Source: Chenopodium formosanum (Eukaryota; Streptophyta; Magnoliopsida; Caryophyllales; Amaranthaceae). From it: a stretch of 64,000 nt of DNA. The notes beneath the pieces are model-generated. The model saw only the letters and a program-made list of their open reading frames with translations. It was not told the origin of the DNA and made no database searches. The stretch covers positions 35,269,501 to 35,333,500 of the forward strand of contig CM044866.1 in the NCBI GenBank assembly GCA_024500155.1, read 5' to 3'. The position numbers were made by a program, and so were the translations under genes. This document shows positions 47,024 through 59,210 of the stretch, piece after piece (position 1 is the stretch's first letter; every line of letters begins with the position of its first letter).

Positions 47024-47382
47024 CATTGTTATTAAATTCCCGATTTAAATCTTAGAATCTTACAATTTTATAATTTATGTATGCCATACGATTCGATTTA
47101 CGATTCTACCCGATTCTACATATTTCTCTTAACTAACGAAAACCTTACAAATTTAAAACATGCTTACAGGCTAAAACGTTATTTACAAGTATATATTGTC
47201 AATTATTGGTTGCTTATTGAATAAACAACTATTTTTTATTAATAATTTGATTTTAAACTAAAAATTTAAATATTTTTAATTAAATTTGGATATGACATCT
47301 TAAGATTCTACGATTCGATTTTACGATTTGATTCTGAGAGGCTCTTCCGATTCAAAGTAGAATCCCGATTTTGATAACCTTG
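47024..47382. mobile_element. hAT-like MITE inside LTR C
   Basis: Exact 8 bp TSD TTATAAGC at 47016-47023 and 47383-47390. Imperfect inverted ends: CATTGTTATTAAATTCCCGA and the complement CAAGGTTATCAAAATCGGGA. Copies A, B and D have the uninterrupted sequence at this point, which confirms the insertion. Confidence 0.88.
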
Positions 47383-47718
47383 TTATAAGCACAATTCCGA
47401 TGGATAATGAGGAAGTTATAGCAAAAATACTAAGTTGGGCCCGAAATGAGTTTTTTTATACGGCCCAATGATCTAGCGGAGGGCCCATAATTATTATTCC
47501 TAAAATCATTAGGATTGACTTTAATTTTCTAGAATAATCTAGAAGGTTCTTTTAAATTCTAGTGGAATTAGGATTAATAATTATATTTTTAGAAAAATAA
47601 AGAATTTTATTTGGAATAAAACAAGTATTTTTAAATGATAAATCTGATTTTAACTATGATAATTACGGAGTCTAATAGCTTAATTATATTAGGAAAAGGA
47701 CTCCGTACACGCTGGGTC

Positions 47719-47735
47719 TTGTCGTTCCGCGACAG
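47719..47735. promoter_or_regulatory. Hairpin upstream of the LTR C promoter
   Basis: TGTCG-ttccg-CGACA, about 60 bases before TATAAATA at 47793. This copy has only one unit, against three or more in A, D and E. Confidence 0.55.
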
Positions 47736-47837
47736 AAGCAGTTTTACTCCGAATCGAATTCGATCTTTTTTACGTTTCGGGACTATTTTCTCTATAAATA
47801 GGGTTTTTATTCCCCGTTTTCAAAATCATCAACAATC

Positions 47838-47889
<52 letters not shown>

Positions 47890-49026
47890 TGAGAATTAGC
47901 TTATTATTTCTCTCTCATGCTTTCTAAACCTTGCTTTTTACAAACACAATTTCGCATTCACAAGTTCTAAACACAACTAGCCAAGCTCGAAGTTGCATTC
48001 GCCCTCAACGTCAAAGGTTGCTAATTTATGAGGGTTTGGTGCCAAATCTCTATTTCAATTATTTAATTATTTGATTTAATATTTTATTGAAGTTTACTAA
48101 CGAGTGTATTTTGTTATTAGAAAGAGGTATGAGACATTAAACTAAGTAGTTAGCTTATTTCCTATTCTTGTAGAGAGCATGTTTAGATTTTATTAATTTC
48201 TAGTATCATGTTAGGATGCTTTTAATGCTTTCTAGTATCATGTTTAGGGTGCTTCCTATTCTTTCTTATATCATGTTAGTATCATGTTAGGGATAAAGCT
48301 TTGACCTTTAGTGATATGCTAGGGTTTGTTATTAATCATGTTAGTATCAATGTATCATGCCTAGGATCTTGCTATTAATATTATGCTTTGATGAGATTAT
48401 GATGATGATGATTGTTTTGTCAATAATACTATCATGTTGCTTGATATATATTATTGTTATTGCTTGATCACGCCATTTCTGCAGGTTTAGTATCATCAAC
48501 AATCATTAATAATTTGGTTTAGGCTAATATGATTTTAATTCAAGTGATCGCCAATAATAGTTTTATTTGTGCATTAATATCAACCAACATAGATTAAACA
48601 GGTTCAAGGCTAACCTAATGATTGCATGTTATTCAAAAAATGCACATGAATATGAGAAGAATAAAGAAGATACCTGTTTTTAGGGCGGATTCAATCTCTT
48701 TTAGGTTGGATTCGTACCTCCATCCTCAAAATATCCAGTCATGGTTCCAGACCACTATGGAGTTAGCGATCTCAAGGATTGTGAAGGGGTGTAACCTTCA
48801 CCCTGTGAACGGTTTACAAGTTCCTAAAACTTGTTTGTGACTCTTTTGCTCTATCTTCTTTCCCTTTGGACGCCACCATGCTTAAGTGTATGATCACAGT
48901 GGGGTTCAAGTTTGGGATGCTTGAAATATTCCCTACAGTTTTTGGTGACTAATCAAGGACAACACTTTCGTTCAAGTCTTACTATTGGATAAACCGATTC
49001 GTCAAAAGAGAAAAGCTAAGAAGAAA

Positions 49027-49584
49027 ATGGCATCTCAGGAAGAAGTCAATGAACTTAGGCAAAACGTAGCCAACTTAACTGAAATGCCGAAGAACATAGC
49101 TCTTCAAGTTAATGACCCTGCGAAACAACAATAGATGGAGCAAACGGAGGAAAGCTTGGGCAAGCTCTCTAATGACATTATGTTCCAGGGCATTAGCTAA
49201 CAAAGGGGTCTCAGTGGACAAGGAGCTTCTTCCGTAGAAGTTCAATGCCAATGACATCCCCAGGTTTAAGCCGACTGACAATCCTTACTTTCACTTAAGA
49301 GCTTTTGAAACTATAATGAACATTAAGGTGATTGATAGGAAGGTTTTTCATTCTTTGTTCTCACTATCTTTAGAAACTGTTTGTCAATAATGGTTATTTT
49401 TTCTTGAAAAATAGAAGACCTCTACTTGGGAAGGAATAATAAACGCTTTCATAGATAGATATAAATGCAACGTTCAAGTTGACACTGACCACAGAGAACT
49501 TGAGATGTTGAAGAAAAAAGAGAATGAAGGATTTACTTCTTTCTTTAATAAGTGCTGGGAAACTTACGCTAAAATGGTTGAGGT
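49027..49584 (+). pseudogene. gag: Gag of the gypsy element, first part
   Basis: Starts MASQEEVNELRQNVANLTEM. After a stop (49132) and a frameshift (about 49160-49190) it continues FNANDIPRFKPTDNPYFHL, NAFIDRYKCNVQ and HRELEMLKKKENEGFTSFF, the retrotransposon gag domain of Tat/Ogre elements. Further stops are at 49235, 49388 and 49412. The frame runs into Copia 3 at 49585 and resumes exactly in frame at 61428. Gag forms the particle shell. Confidence 0.87.
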
Positions 49585-50359
49585 TGAAGGAGTTTATAGG
49601 TACTAATTGCGGAAAACATGAATCATATTCATAAAGCACCTAAACCAAGGATCATTGCATAACACATAAAGAACATATAATTATACCTTTAAAGCGTGAT
49701 TCCACGTGCGATCGAGCAAGAACAATGGGAGATAAATAACCCCAAGCGTGATTCCTCTACTTGGTCCATGGGCACAAGTTAAACTTCCACTAATTCTAGT
49801 TAGTCGTGATTGAACGCTTCAATCAACCTTCAACGGAGAAGAGAGACACAAGCTAACCACGAACCACCACGACGAACACCATGAGCCACCACGAGGGGGC
49901 GCCGGACGCACGGACATGAGGGGAGAGGGGAGGGCCGTGAGGTGAGGAGAGTGTTTAGGGTTTTGGGACTTGGTTGCTTCTTTCACAATCTACTGTATGT
50001 TGATTGTTATATTCAACCCTAGGAATGGATCTTATTTATAGATCATATCTCTAAATAAGAGTCCATGTCAAGCCCAAACATCTTATCCTAAACACACTAC
50101 TCTAGCCCAACACTCTACATGGTATGTCATAATCTCATGATGCCCATTAATGGGCCTCTTACTTGTTTAACCCAATACCCTTGTTGTGTGACCTCATAGG
50201 ATCCATTCTATTAGGCTTTGGACTATTTAACTAGCCCAAAGATCATTTGTCACATCTAGCACCAAACAATGACGACCCAAAAGAACGAACTTATTATCTC
50301 CATAATAGTGATCCTTGATATATCTAGTAATTGCACTTATCGAAGACACAATTCCTTCA
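49585..50359 (-). repeat. 3' LTR of Copia 3
   Basis: TGAAGGAGTTTATAGG to GACACAATTCCTTCA, 775 bp. It has the uninterrupted site (CAATCTACTGTATGTTG) where LTR D inserted in the partner LTR. Confidence 0.92.
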
Positions 50360-50370
50360 ATCTCCCACTT
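50360..50370 (-). other. Polypurine tract of Copia 3
   Basis: AAGTGGGAGAT on the - strand, directly before the 3' LTR; a classic Copia tract. Confidence 0.8.
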
Positions 50371-51559
50371 GTCTGAGACAAATGCGCAATATTCAAATTC
50401 CTTAAGTCAATGTGTGTCGATTTGATAATATGATTGCATCTCATGTCGTGATCATATTAATCTACAAATCTTTTCTTGAAATCTGAGTTAGATTCACAAA
50501 ACAAATGATTACTATGTAATCCATTTGAGCACGGCCATGCATTTTCTGAATTCTCCCTCTTCAAGGGGCCAAGACACAATCCTAATTAAATAGGTAGACT
50601 CAATCCAATATTGTGGCAACCAAAGCTCCCACTCAACTCATGAAGTAACCAGGAAACACCCTTTATAATCTCCAGTTACGGGAAGACGTTTGAGTGTACC
50701 ACATCTAAATCAATCATTGAATGGAATCAATGTTCCACTCGTGTCAAAGGAATCCACTAATATATCCGGAAGCTCTATACTTGAACTTCAAAGTAGGTCT
50801 ATAGTTCGATCATGCATCATTCATGCATATCCATGTGATTGACCGAGCATCACTACGCTCCTATAGCCCATGAAACTGCGCTATCCAATCAATCTTAACA
50901 TGCTAGTCCATTAATTGAAATCATTTATGTCCAGTTTAATGATTCCGAACTAGGAACTTAAATAATGTATGAATTTAGTTCACCTATGGGGTTTCATTCA
51001 CCAGGTCATCAACCTAATGAGCGCATTAATTCATAATTATTTTGGACATTTTATTTAATATCAAAAAACCATAATTAAATAAGATTGAAACTTTGTTTCA
51101 ATTGATAAACATAATTCTGCAAGTTAATGTATTACTTATGTAATATGTTTTCTCAAAACATACACAACCTAAATTACATAACTTGTTTCAATCCAAGAAT
51201 CTTAGTATGACTCTCATACCTTGGTCATGGAAGGGGTTTAGTAAGTAGAGTTCATGAGACATTCTCATAAACATGAATTTTGCAATTTCTAAATTTTATA
51301 ATAATATTCATCCCCACACACTAAGAATTCTCCTTCGTCCTTTCGCAAGGAACTTTGGAATTTTTAATTTGTATCCCAACATCACATTGGATTTCGATTA
51401 AAATCTATCATCACTTGTTTTAAAACACGTGAATCAAATAGACGAGTATAGTCCATAACATGCATGATGCATCCTTTGCAAAATGCATAAGGAGCATCAC
51501 TCAAAACCTTAATTTCATCAACCTTTCTCAAAGCATTGAATCATTAATCAATGTGCCAT

Positions 51560-52140
51560 GTTATATGGGATTGAAACTCCTTTCAATATAATGTTGAACC
51601 TTATAAGAATCTTATCAATATAAGTTTCTTAACCAAGCTCAAACATCCTTCGAGACCTATCTATATAGATCTTGAATCCCAAATGTACTCATCATCCTTT
51701 CCAAGGTTTTTCATACAAAATGCATTAACCATCACTTGACTATTCAAGCAACGAATTATTGCTCTTTGTACTAGACTAAGAAGACTTCATAGCTCCCACT
51801 AAACATCTTGTACACACAAGACCTTTTCTCTATTTTACGAGAACATCAAACGATTTGATTAACTCACAAAATTAAGAACATTAACTCCCTGATGCTAACT
51901 TCAATCCATTAAGGATCTTTTATGCATCCCTAGGATTATTGGTTTTCAAAATCATTCTGATTGTATCACATACAAATCTTCTTTTATGAAAAATTTCAAG
52001 AAAGCGTTTTGAAATCCATCTACCAAATCTTATAAGGTAGAAATCACTAAAATATCTTTAATAGACCTTTGCAACATGACTAATGTAAAGGTTTCATCGT
52101 AGTCATAGTCATACTATGAATTTGTTGAATCCCGTAACAA
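51560..52140 (-). pseudogene. pol: Relic of Copia 3 reverse transcriptase
   Basis: With many frame breaks, - strand pieces match Copia RT: YDYDETFTLVMLQRSIKDIL near 52110-52050, then DLVDGFQNAFL (normally a WQMDVKTAFLNG-like box), and ETYIDKILIRFNI near 51630-51585, which resembles the YIDKVLKRFNM region. The catalytic YVDD cannot be found. It is clearly non-functional. The rest of the internal region is more decayed still. Confidence 0.6.
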
Positions 52141-53251
52141 GTCATTGCTTTGTTTAGAAAACATTTTTCTTCCTTGTCTGCTTTGCTTACAATGAGTTTT
52201 ACTCAATTAGGAAAATTATTTCAAGTGTCATACACTTGCTTACAGACTTAGAATCTATTTAAGAATTCATGGTTTTTAAACCACTTGGAGTCATAACTTG
52301 TCAAATCATCTTTATTACTTGCATAATCATGTTCCAAAATGAATATGTTAGAACTCTTAGTCAATATGAAATCATATTTCTTTGCCTAAGCTTTACATAT
52401 GCTAGTCATAATTGTGGGTTTTATGCAACAATTGAAACTCATACAACAACTTTGTTTAGTTTTCAATGAGAAACGACAATAGAGGATGTGCACTTGGTAT
52501 GTACTACCTTCGACACATGGTTATTATTCCCATTACACTTAACGAGACCACGCATTGTCATTTGTAACATGAGGTGAATCATGCTCATATTGTTGCTTTT
52601 ATTCGATAACTTCTCAAATTTCTTCAAGATTTTCGAATCAACTTTTCTTGAACTTTTCAAGGCTCTCGAACTTTTCAAGATTCTTATACTCCCACTTGCC
52701 TTTTGAGGAGGCACATTTAGCATAGGGTGAACCAACCATGGTTTGAGCCATGGTTGTTTGTGGCTTTTCTCGAACTCTTTCGAGATTTATACTACTCCCA
52801 CTAAACCTTTTGGAACAATTTCCATAAGGGCACCTACTTGAGCACCAAACATTCTGTGCTAAGTATGGTTTGTGTAGTAGTACCCCGTGCTCTGTATAGG
52901 AATCGAATGTGCATTAAACGATTTAATACAACTTTTATTCCTTGTTTTTGTAGAAAGACTTAATAAGAACTTTTCTTATCCATATCACATATGAAGCCTT
53001 TGCTACATTTTGATTTGACCTATGTAGTTTGTTTAGTTTTAATTTGTAGCTTATCTTAAAAGTATATCCCCTAAATAATGGTTGGAAGATAGGGTATTTT
53101 CATCCATTATCAAAATATATCTCATATAGATTGATATCTCATTTTTATGAACATTTCATAAGGTTTTCGGAGTATGTTGTAAAACGATTTCACAACTCTT
53201 GGATGTTTATCAAGGTCTTGGCTTAAATTCTCATTATTACGATCATATCAC

Positions 53252-54846
53252 TGTAGACACCTAAAAATGTCTCCCCGAAACCAAACCCGATGATGAACAA
53301 CCTTTCACCGCCATTATTGGTCGGGTTGAGTATTTAATCTCGAGAGTGCTTAAAATTCATATTCAATCAAATTCAGTTCATTAAATAGTCAACGGATTAG
53401 TCCTAATGTTTAGTCAAAGCATAGTTCAATTTTTATTTTGGCCCAAATCTTGTTATTCATTTCACATTATTTATTATTTTAGCCCGAAATTATGAAGCGA
53501 CACTTAAAAATGCTGAATGTAATTAGGGTTAAAATGTTTTTGGGCGGATAAATGGAAACAAGGATCCCCGCATCACGGGAAACAGTGCCGCGACACGGGG
53601 AACACTGCCTAGAACGGTAGGAATTCCCGTGTCACGATGCCCTTCCTGTGACACGGGGTAGCTCCGTGTCCTTTCCGCGTAAACCCTTCACGCGTTTTAT
53701 CTCCCGTAGCCTAAATTATTTCCCGCGTCACACAATATTCTCCCGTTTCACGGGATTTTGTGCCGTGTCATGGCATTATTTGCCGTGTTGCGGCAATCGT
53801 TTTAGGGTTTTTATCCTTTTTAGGGTTTCGTGTGTTCCCTCTGCTCATTTTTCCTATAAATACCCCCTTATTTATGATGTACGGGGCATCAATCAATACT
53901 CTCATTCTCTCTTCTATGCTCTAGCCTAAACACTAGCCTACCTTATTCTTTCCAAAATTCCTTCCTAAGCACTCCTAGGAGTCCGTACTTTACCCGAGGT
54001 TCTGTCCTTAAGCCGCGACATGAAAGCTAGAACTGTTTGAGGGTTTGGCACCAAATCAACTCTATTTAATTTAATTATATTATTGTTTTATTAATTTTCC
54101 TTGAAGTTACTAACGCGTTTATTGTTTTTTATAGTTGCAAACAAGCAAAATCAAAGTAAGAAATTATGTTCCTTTTATTTCTATTATTTTTCTAACGGTT
54201 TTATATTGTTGGATTTATTGTTGAATTGCTTCCAATATTAATGTTCATCCTATTATTTTTTACGATCACCATATTGCATGTTTAAAGGGAATATGTAATT
54301 GAATATCACGCCTAATAAGATAATTTGGACAACCGGTTTAGGTTCCTTTAATCTTGTTATTTAATCAACTGATCACAAATTTTGTAAAATAATATGTTGC
54401 ATTAATATTCAACCAATTTAGCTTAATAATAGTTTGGAGCGAATTGAATATTTTGTTCGTATGCCTTTGAGATCACATGAATGCTTTTCACAATAAGAAT
54501 CGAGTAGAGGCCAATACGGGCGAATGTGACTCCATGACTCACTTCGTACCATCATCCCCGATCCTCCTTTTGTGGTTTCGAACCATATGGAGTTAGTAAT
54601 CTCATGGATTATGAATGGGGTGTAACCTTCACGGGTCAATCGTTGTTGCCTATCATTGTCCCTTTTCATGGTTGCCTTATAATGATCCGTGAACGGTTTA
54701 CAAGTTCCTTAAAAACTTGTTGGCGGCTCCCTACTTTGCTTTGTCCCTAATCGTTGTCCCTAATCGTAATGTCAATTCCCACTTCCTATGAGTGCCAAGA
54801 ATATCCACCATGCTTTAACGTAGGCGCACTTCAAACGACGCCTACA
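53252..54846 (+). mobile_element. Solo gypsy LTR E (variant) inside Copia 3
   Basis: TGTAGACACCTAAAAATG to CAAACGACGCCTACA, 1595 bp. The flanks ATCAC (53247-53251) and ATCGC (54847-54851) match at 4 of 5, an aged TSD. It shares the TGTAGACACC start, TATA box (53855-53862), GAGGGTTTGGCACCAAATC and the GAACGGTTTACAAGTTCC block with the other LTRs but diverges elsewhere, so it is a sister subfamily. It has the largest hairpin cluster. Confidence 0.88.
53565..53815. promoter_or_regulatory. Hairpin cluster upstream of the LTR E promoter
   Basis: About ten CCCGTGTCACGGG-like units, including a perfect 10 bp stem CCCGTGTCAC (53626-53635) / GTGACACGGG (53648-53657), CCCGT-ttc-ACGGG and TGCCG-tgttg-CGGCA. 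The cluster ends about 40 bases upstream of the TATA box. Confidence 0.7.
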
Positions 54847-57819
54847 ATCGCAATACTTTGAATGTGTTGCCAAGTACATGTCCTGACTTAAATTTTCACA
54901 ATTACAATCATATTGTAATGTAATCATTATCTTGTCAAGTTGATATTGAACTTCATATAGAACGTTTTGAAGCTTTCAAAATTTTCATACTTATGTTTCA
55001 ACTAAGCACAAGTAGTGATCGTATCACAAATGAAGTTACATTGTCCGTCTCTAGCCTTTGAACCTTTGGTTTTCTTACATCGATATGTATTCGACCTCGA
55101 GTTCGCATCATCATTTCTCTAAATGGTGACTTTGTCAAAATTTCAAATTAGAATGATAATTACATATATCAATAGATTCGCAATCTAATGATATTGAAAG
55201 TCCATCCCTTTGGATCTTCCGCATGCAATGTTCATTTTCTTTCGAATTAATTGACATATTAGAGACAATTTATATATAGAAATGGTTTAATTATTTCTAT
55301 CATATAGAACTTTGAACCTATTTAGCAATTCAAAACACATTATGACTCAATGAAGCATAAAATAACATTTACTCCATGTTTTTGAATCTTCGATGCTTAG
55401 TTATTATTAACATTGAATGGTGTTTTGATAATGGCAAGAATGAATAACATTTATTTAATTCTAGCCAATAAGAAGGTAAGGTGAAATAAAGGTTCTACTT
55501 TTAAAGTTGAAACTTTTGCTTCCAGACTTGTAGATGCTACTTGTGAAGTAACAACATTTGCTTCTAAACTTGTAGATTTATTCCTCCTTTAGCCATACTT
55601 CTTCTTTTAGTTCAAGCACATTGTTCAATGAGTGAACTAAACAAGACATCATATGTCCAAGAAGTAGCAATATGTTGAATCAATTTCTATAATATACTTC
55701 TTAAATTGGAACATTTTCATTCTTTTACCTTCCAACTGTATTAGGTAGTTTCTAATCAATTGGGATTGGTCCATTTAATTTGAAACATTTGTTGCTCATT
55801 ACAACTTTTAGCATGTAAGTAGTTCTAGGTTTGAGAAGTAGCAACTTGTTTGCATTTCTTGGCCTATAACTTCTTAATGCAATCCTCATATATTCCTAAA
55901 CCTTTTCCATTTGAGCCATTTAGAACATTTCACTTAGGTTCAAAATGATACTTTACTTAACTTCATTAAGCACTTTTCATGATTTTGCTAAGTCTATTCA
56001 ATCATTATTCATATTAGAGTTTAATCAAGTATTTAAATCTAATATAAAATGGATGAAGAATACCGTCATTTAATTTCATCAACTTTTGACCATAGAGATT
56101 TCCAATCACTTTCTTATATTCAATCATATTGAAGATAAGAGATTTTATTGGACTTCTACACTTGTCTTTTGGAGGGTTTGTACCTCTCATCTCATTATAT
56201 CCCTTGAAACACTTTTCAAAATGAAGATGTGTTGGCATACTCAAACATTTTGTATAAAACCAACGTTAGACATGTGACATGGGATCCTAAAACTTGCCTT
56301 TTAAACCATCTTAGCAAAATTGGAATATAGGTTTATGGATTATCTTTTGATCTTTTGAGAACGTTTCTCAACTTTATTTTTCAATCGAGGAGATTATATA
56401 TAATAAAAAAATTAGAACGACATGTTACTTATAAGTAAACACAAAATTCAATTATGTTTAATAAAATTTAAAGTACCATAAGCGAATCAAATTGGTAACT
56501 TTAAAACATTTTATTCAATATTAATTGATCCCAATTGAATTAAATGATTCCAAGACCCTTTATTCGTGTAATAGTTGACCGGACTGAGGCCCTACCATCA
56601 ATCATTACATTTTCAAGGTGAGTAAACTCTTTAGTGATTGCGATTCCTGCAACTCTTGGTTGAATAATTAACCATCACATGTTTAATTATTACCCTTTGC
56701 TTCAAGGTTCTAAACTCTTTAGATAACCTTGTTGAGCATAACCAATTAAATATGTAGAACGTGATCTACCCCAAAACACCTAAGATAACGAGTGACACTT
56801 TGCTGAGGCCGACCTATCACTCACGATCAAAGGGTAGTTGGGTATCTAATTGGAAAAGCAACCTCAATATTACTGGGATCTAGATTTATTATGTTATGAT
56901 TAATTTAGTGAACTCTAGCGCATCATCATTAACATCAATAAAATCTAACATGCATAATCAACTAAATGCATAAACAAGACATAGCATGGCCCCTAATCCT
57001 AACAAAACTAACAAAGTAAATGCTCCCACTTGAATCATCATGGATCTCATCCACCTTGCTCCTTTGGGCCTTCACTTCATGGGCTTCTTGGATTAACTGC
57101 AACCTGTAATTCTACTCTATTCTATCTACTACTTAAATAAAATAAAATAAAATTATAAAAATACTTTATTGGTACGTAGACCGTACTAAGATTACAAAAA
57201 TACATCACGATGCGCATATCGTATTTAGTAATCTAGTGGGCCATACTAGTCATTATATAGCAACAAACAACATCATATATTATAAATTGCCACATAATAA
57301 ATCACTCATCATGCTTCCCTAAACTATAACATCGAATGTTCACAATTAAGGAAACATGGCATCTAAATATCTCATATTTTAATTAAATAACTGCAATTAG
57401 ATAATATCATATATTATTCATGATCATCAATAAAATATCGTATATTTTAAATTTGTCATGAGATAGAATCAAATCTTATTTTAATCTTAAAAGATAAATC
57501 ATATTTATCCTCAAAATTATCCTAACAAAGTTAGGAAATTCTATCCTAATTACTAGCCAATCACAAAATTTTAAATTAATTATTATCCTAAAATAATTAA
57601 GGGATAATCACATTATTTAAATCAATCTTTTATCTTTTTGGAACATGCTCAAAATATGCTAACAAATCCTATCCAAAATTAACAACTTTAATTAAGGATA
57701 ATTATCAAAAACCAACTTTTGAAATTTGATTTTATCCTCAAAATAAAATCAGGTTTTATCTTGAAAATATTTTTAAACTAAATAATTATAATAAAAACTT
57801 TTTTTTTTAAACTTGGAAA

Positions 57820-58262
57820 AACCGTGACTGCTTGTTGCCAGCCACGTTCCAACCACCGCAGCAGCCAAACCAAAGTCCGACCACCGCAGCTCTGCCGCAG
57901 CAGCCAGACTCAGCCCAGCCACCACAGCTACCAGTTGACGCAGCAGCTAACCATCGCAGTTGGGCCGAAGCCTGACTATGACTGTTAGTAGAGCTACAAC
58001 CAGCATCCCGTGACTGGGCACCCTCCTAGCCACATGCAGCTACTGCCGCAGCCAGGCCGGAGCCCAGCCGCAGCCACAGCCAACCGCGCAGCCAGGCGGA
58101 GTGCCCAGCCACGCCAGCTTGCTTGGGTAGCAGTAGGCAGCAGTACAACAATTGTACGCTCCTCTCACTGCCCTCCCTTAGCTGCACCCTTTTCGACCAC
58201 CTAGGCAGCCACCGTGGCCACCTGACGGTGGTTCGTCCACCCAGCCACGGCTGCCCCCTCCC
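57820..58262. other. GC-rich block in the Copia 3 leader
   Basis: About 440 bases with repeated CCGCAGC, CAGCCA and CCACAGC, in sharp contrast to the AT-rich surroundings. It lies between the primer-binding site and the decayed coding part. The longest frame (58010-58204) shows no domain. It may be simple-sequence expansion or captured DNA. Confidence 0.5.
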
Positions 58263-58785
58263 AAAAATTGATTCTTTCCTTTTTTTTTGAGATTTAATTT
58301 AATTACACAACTTTTGTAAAATTAAATTAATTAGGTCTTTTGAATTAAAACATAACATTTATGCCTAATTCAATTTTGAAATCAAATTCACAATTCAATT
58401 TCAAATCTAGGGTTCTTCATAAAATTAATTCAAATTTAATTTAACTCTTAAATCAAATTATTGATTATACAAAAATCATATTTTATGTATCAAATCAATC
58501 TAATTAAATTTATGAAGCACAAATATTCAAAAAAAAAAAAAATCAAAATTAACCACAAAAATCAAAATTTAGGGCTTTATTTCAATTAAAATTTCGAAAA
58601 AAAACTAAGGCTTTATTCGGATTTTGCTAGAAAAATTGAGCTATTTAAATCATATTTAAACAATTCCGAAATTAAAGCTCCATTTAATATAAATATTGAA
58701 CCATAATTAAATTATTCTCCCTCCTAATTGAATTAAAATTGTGGACTATCAAAGAATTAAAATTCAATATGCGTAAATGCAAGAG

Positions 58786-58799
58786 GCTAAATGATACCA
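58786..58799 (-). other. Primer-binding site of Copia 3
   Basis: TGGTATCATTTAGC, one base from the 5' LTR; the first eight bases equal the start of the usual Copia initiator-Met site TGGTATCAGAGC. Confidence 0.78.
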
Positions 58800-59210
58800 T
58801 TGAAGGAGTTTATAGGTACTAATTGCGGAAAACATGAATCATATTCATAAAGCACCTAACCTAAGGATCATTGCATAACACATAAATAACATATAATTGT
58901 ACATTTAAAGCGTGATTCCACGTGCGATCGAGCAAGAACAATGGGAGATAAAGAACCCCAAGCGTGATTCCTCTATTTGGTCCACGGGCAAAAGTTAAAC
59001 CTCCACTAATGCTAGTTAGTCGTGATTGAATGCTTCAATCAACCTTCAACGGAGAAGAGAGACACGAGCTAACCACGAACCACCACGACGAACACCACGA
59101 GCCACCACGAGGGGGCACCGGACGCACGGATGTGAGGGGAAAAGGGAGGGCCGTGAGGTGAGGAGAGTGTTTAGGGTTTTGGGACTTGGTTGCTTCTTTC
59201 ACAATCTACT

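Larger units (their letters stand above)
46765..48937 (+). mobile_element. Gypsy LTR C, 5' LTR of a Tat/Ogre-type element
   Basis: TGTAGACACCTGATTATG to GAAATATTCCCTACA, 2173 bp including a 359 bp hAT MITE. It contains a hairpin (47719-47735), TATA box 47793-47800 and a (CT)n microsatellite in the leader (about 47842-47891). It is followed by a degenerate primer-binding site (TTTTTGGTGACT, from 48940) and gag. The 3' LTR lies beyond the window. Confidence 0.9.

Noticed and set aside
47842..47891. (CT)n tract as an independent element
   Set aside because: It lies in the transcribed leader of the LTR and is matched by a shorter CT run in LTR B; ordinary microsatellite.
58010..58204. Ala/Pro-rich open frame
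   Set aside because: Simple-repeat GC block in a Copia leader; no domain and no promoter.
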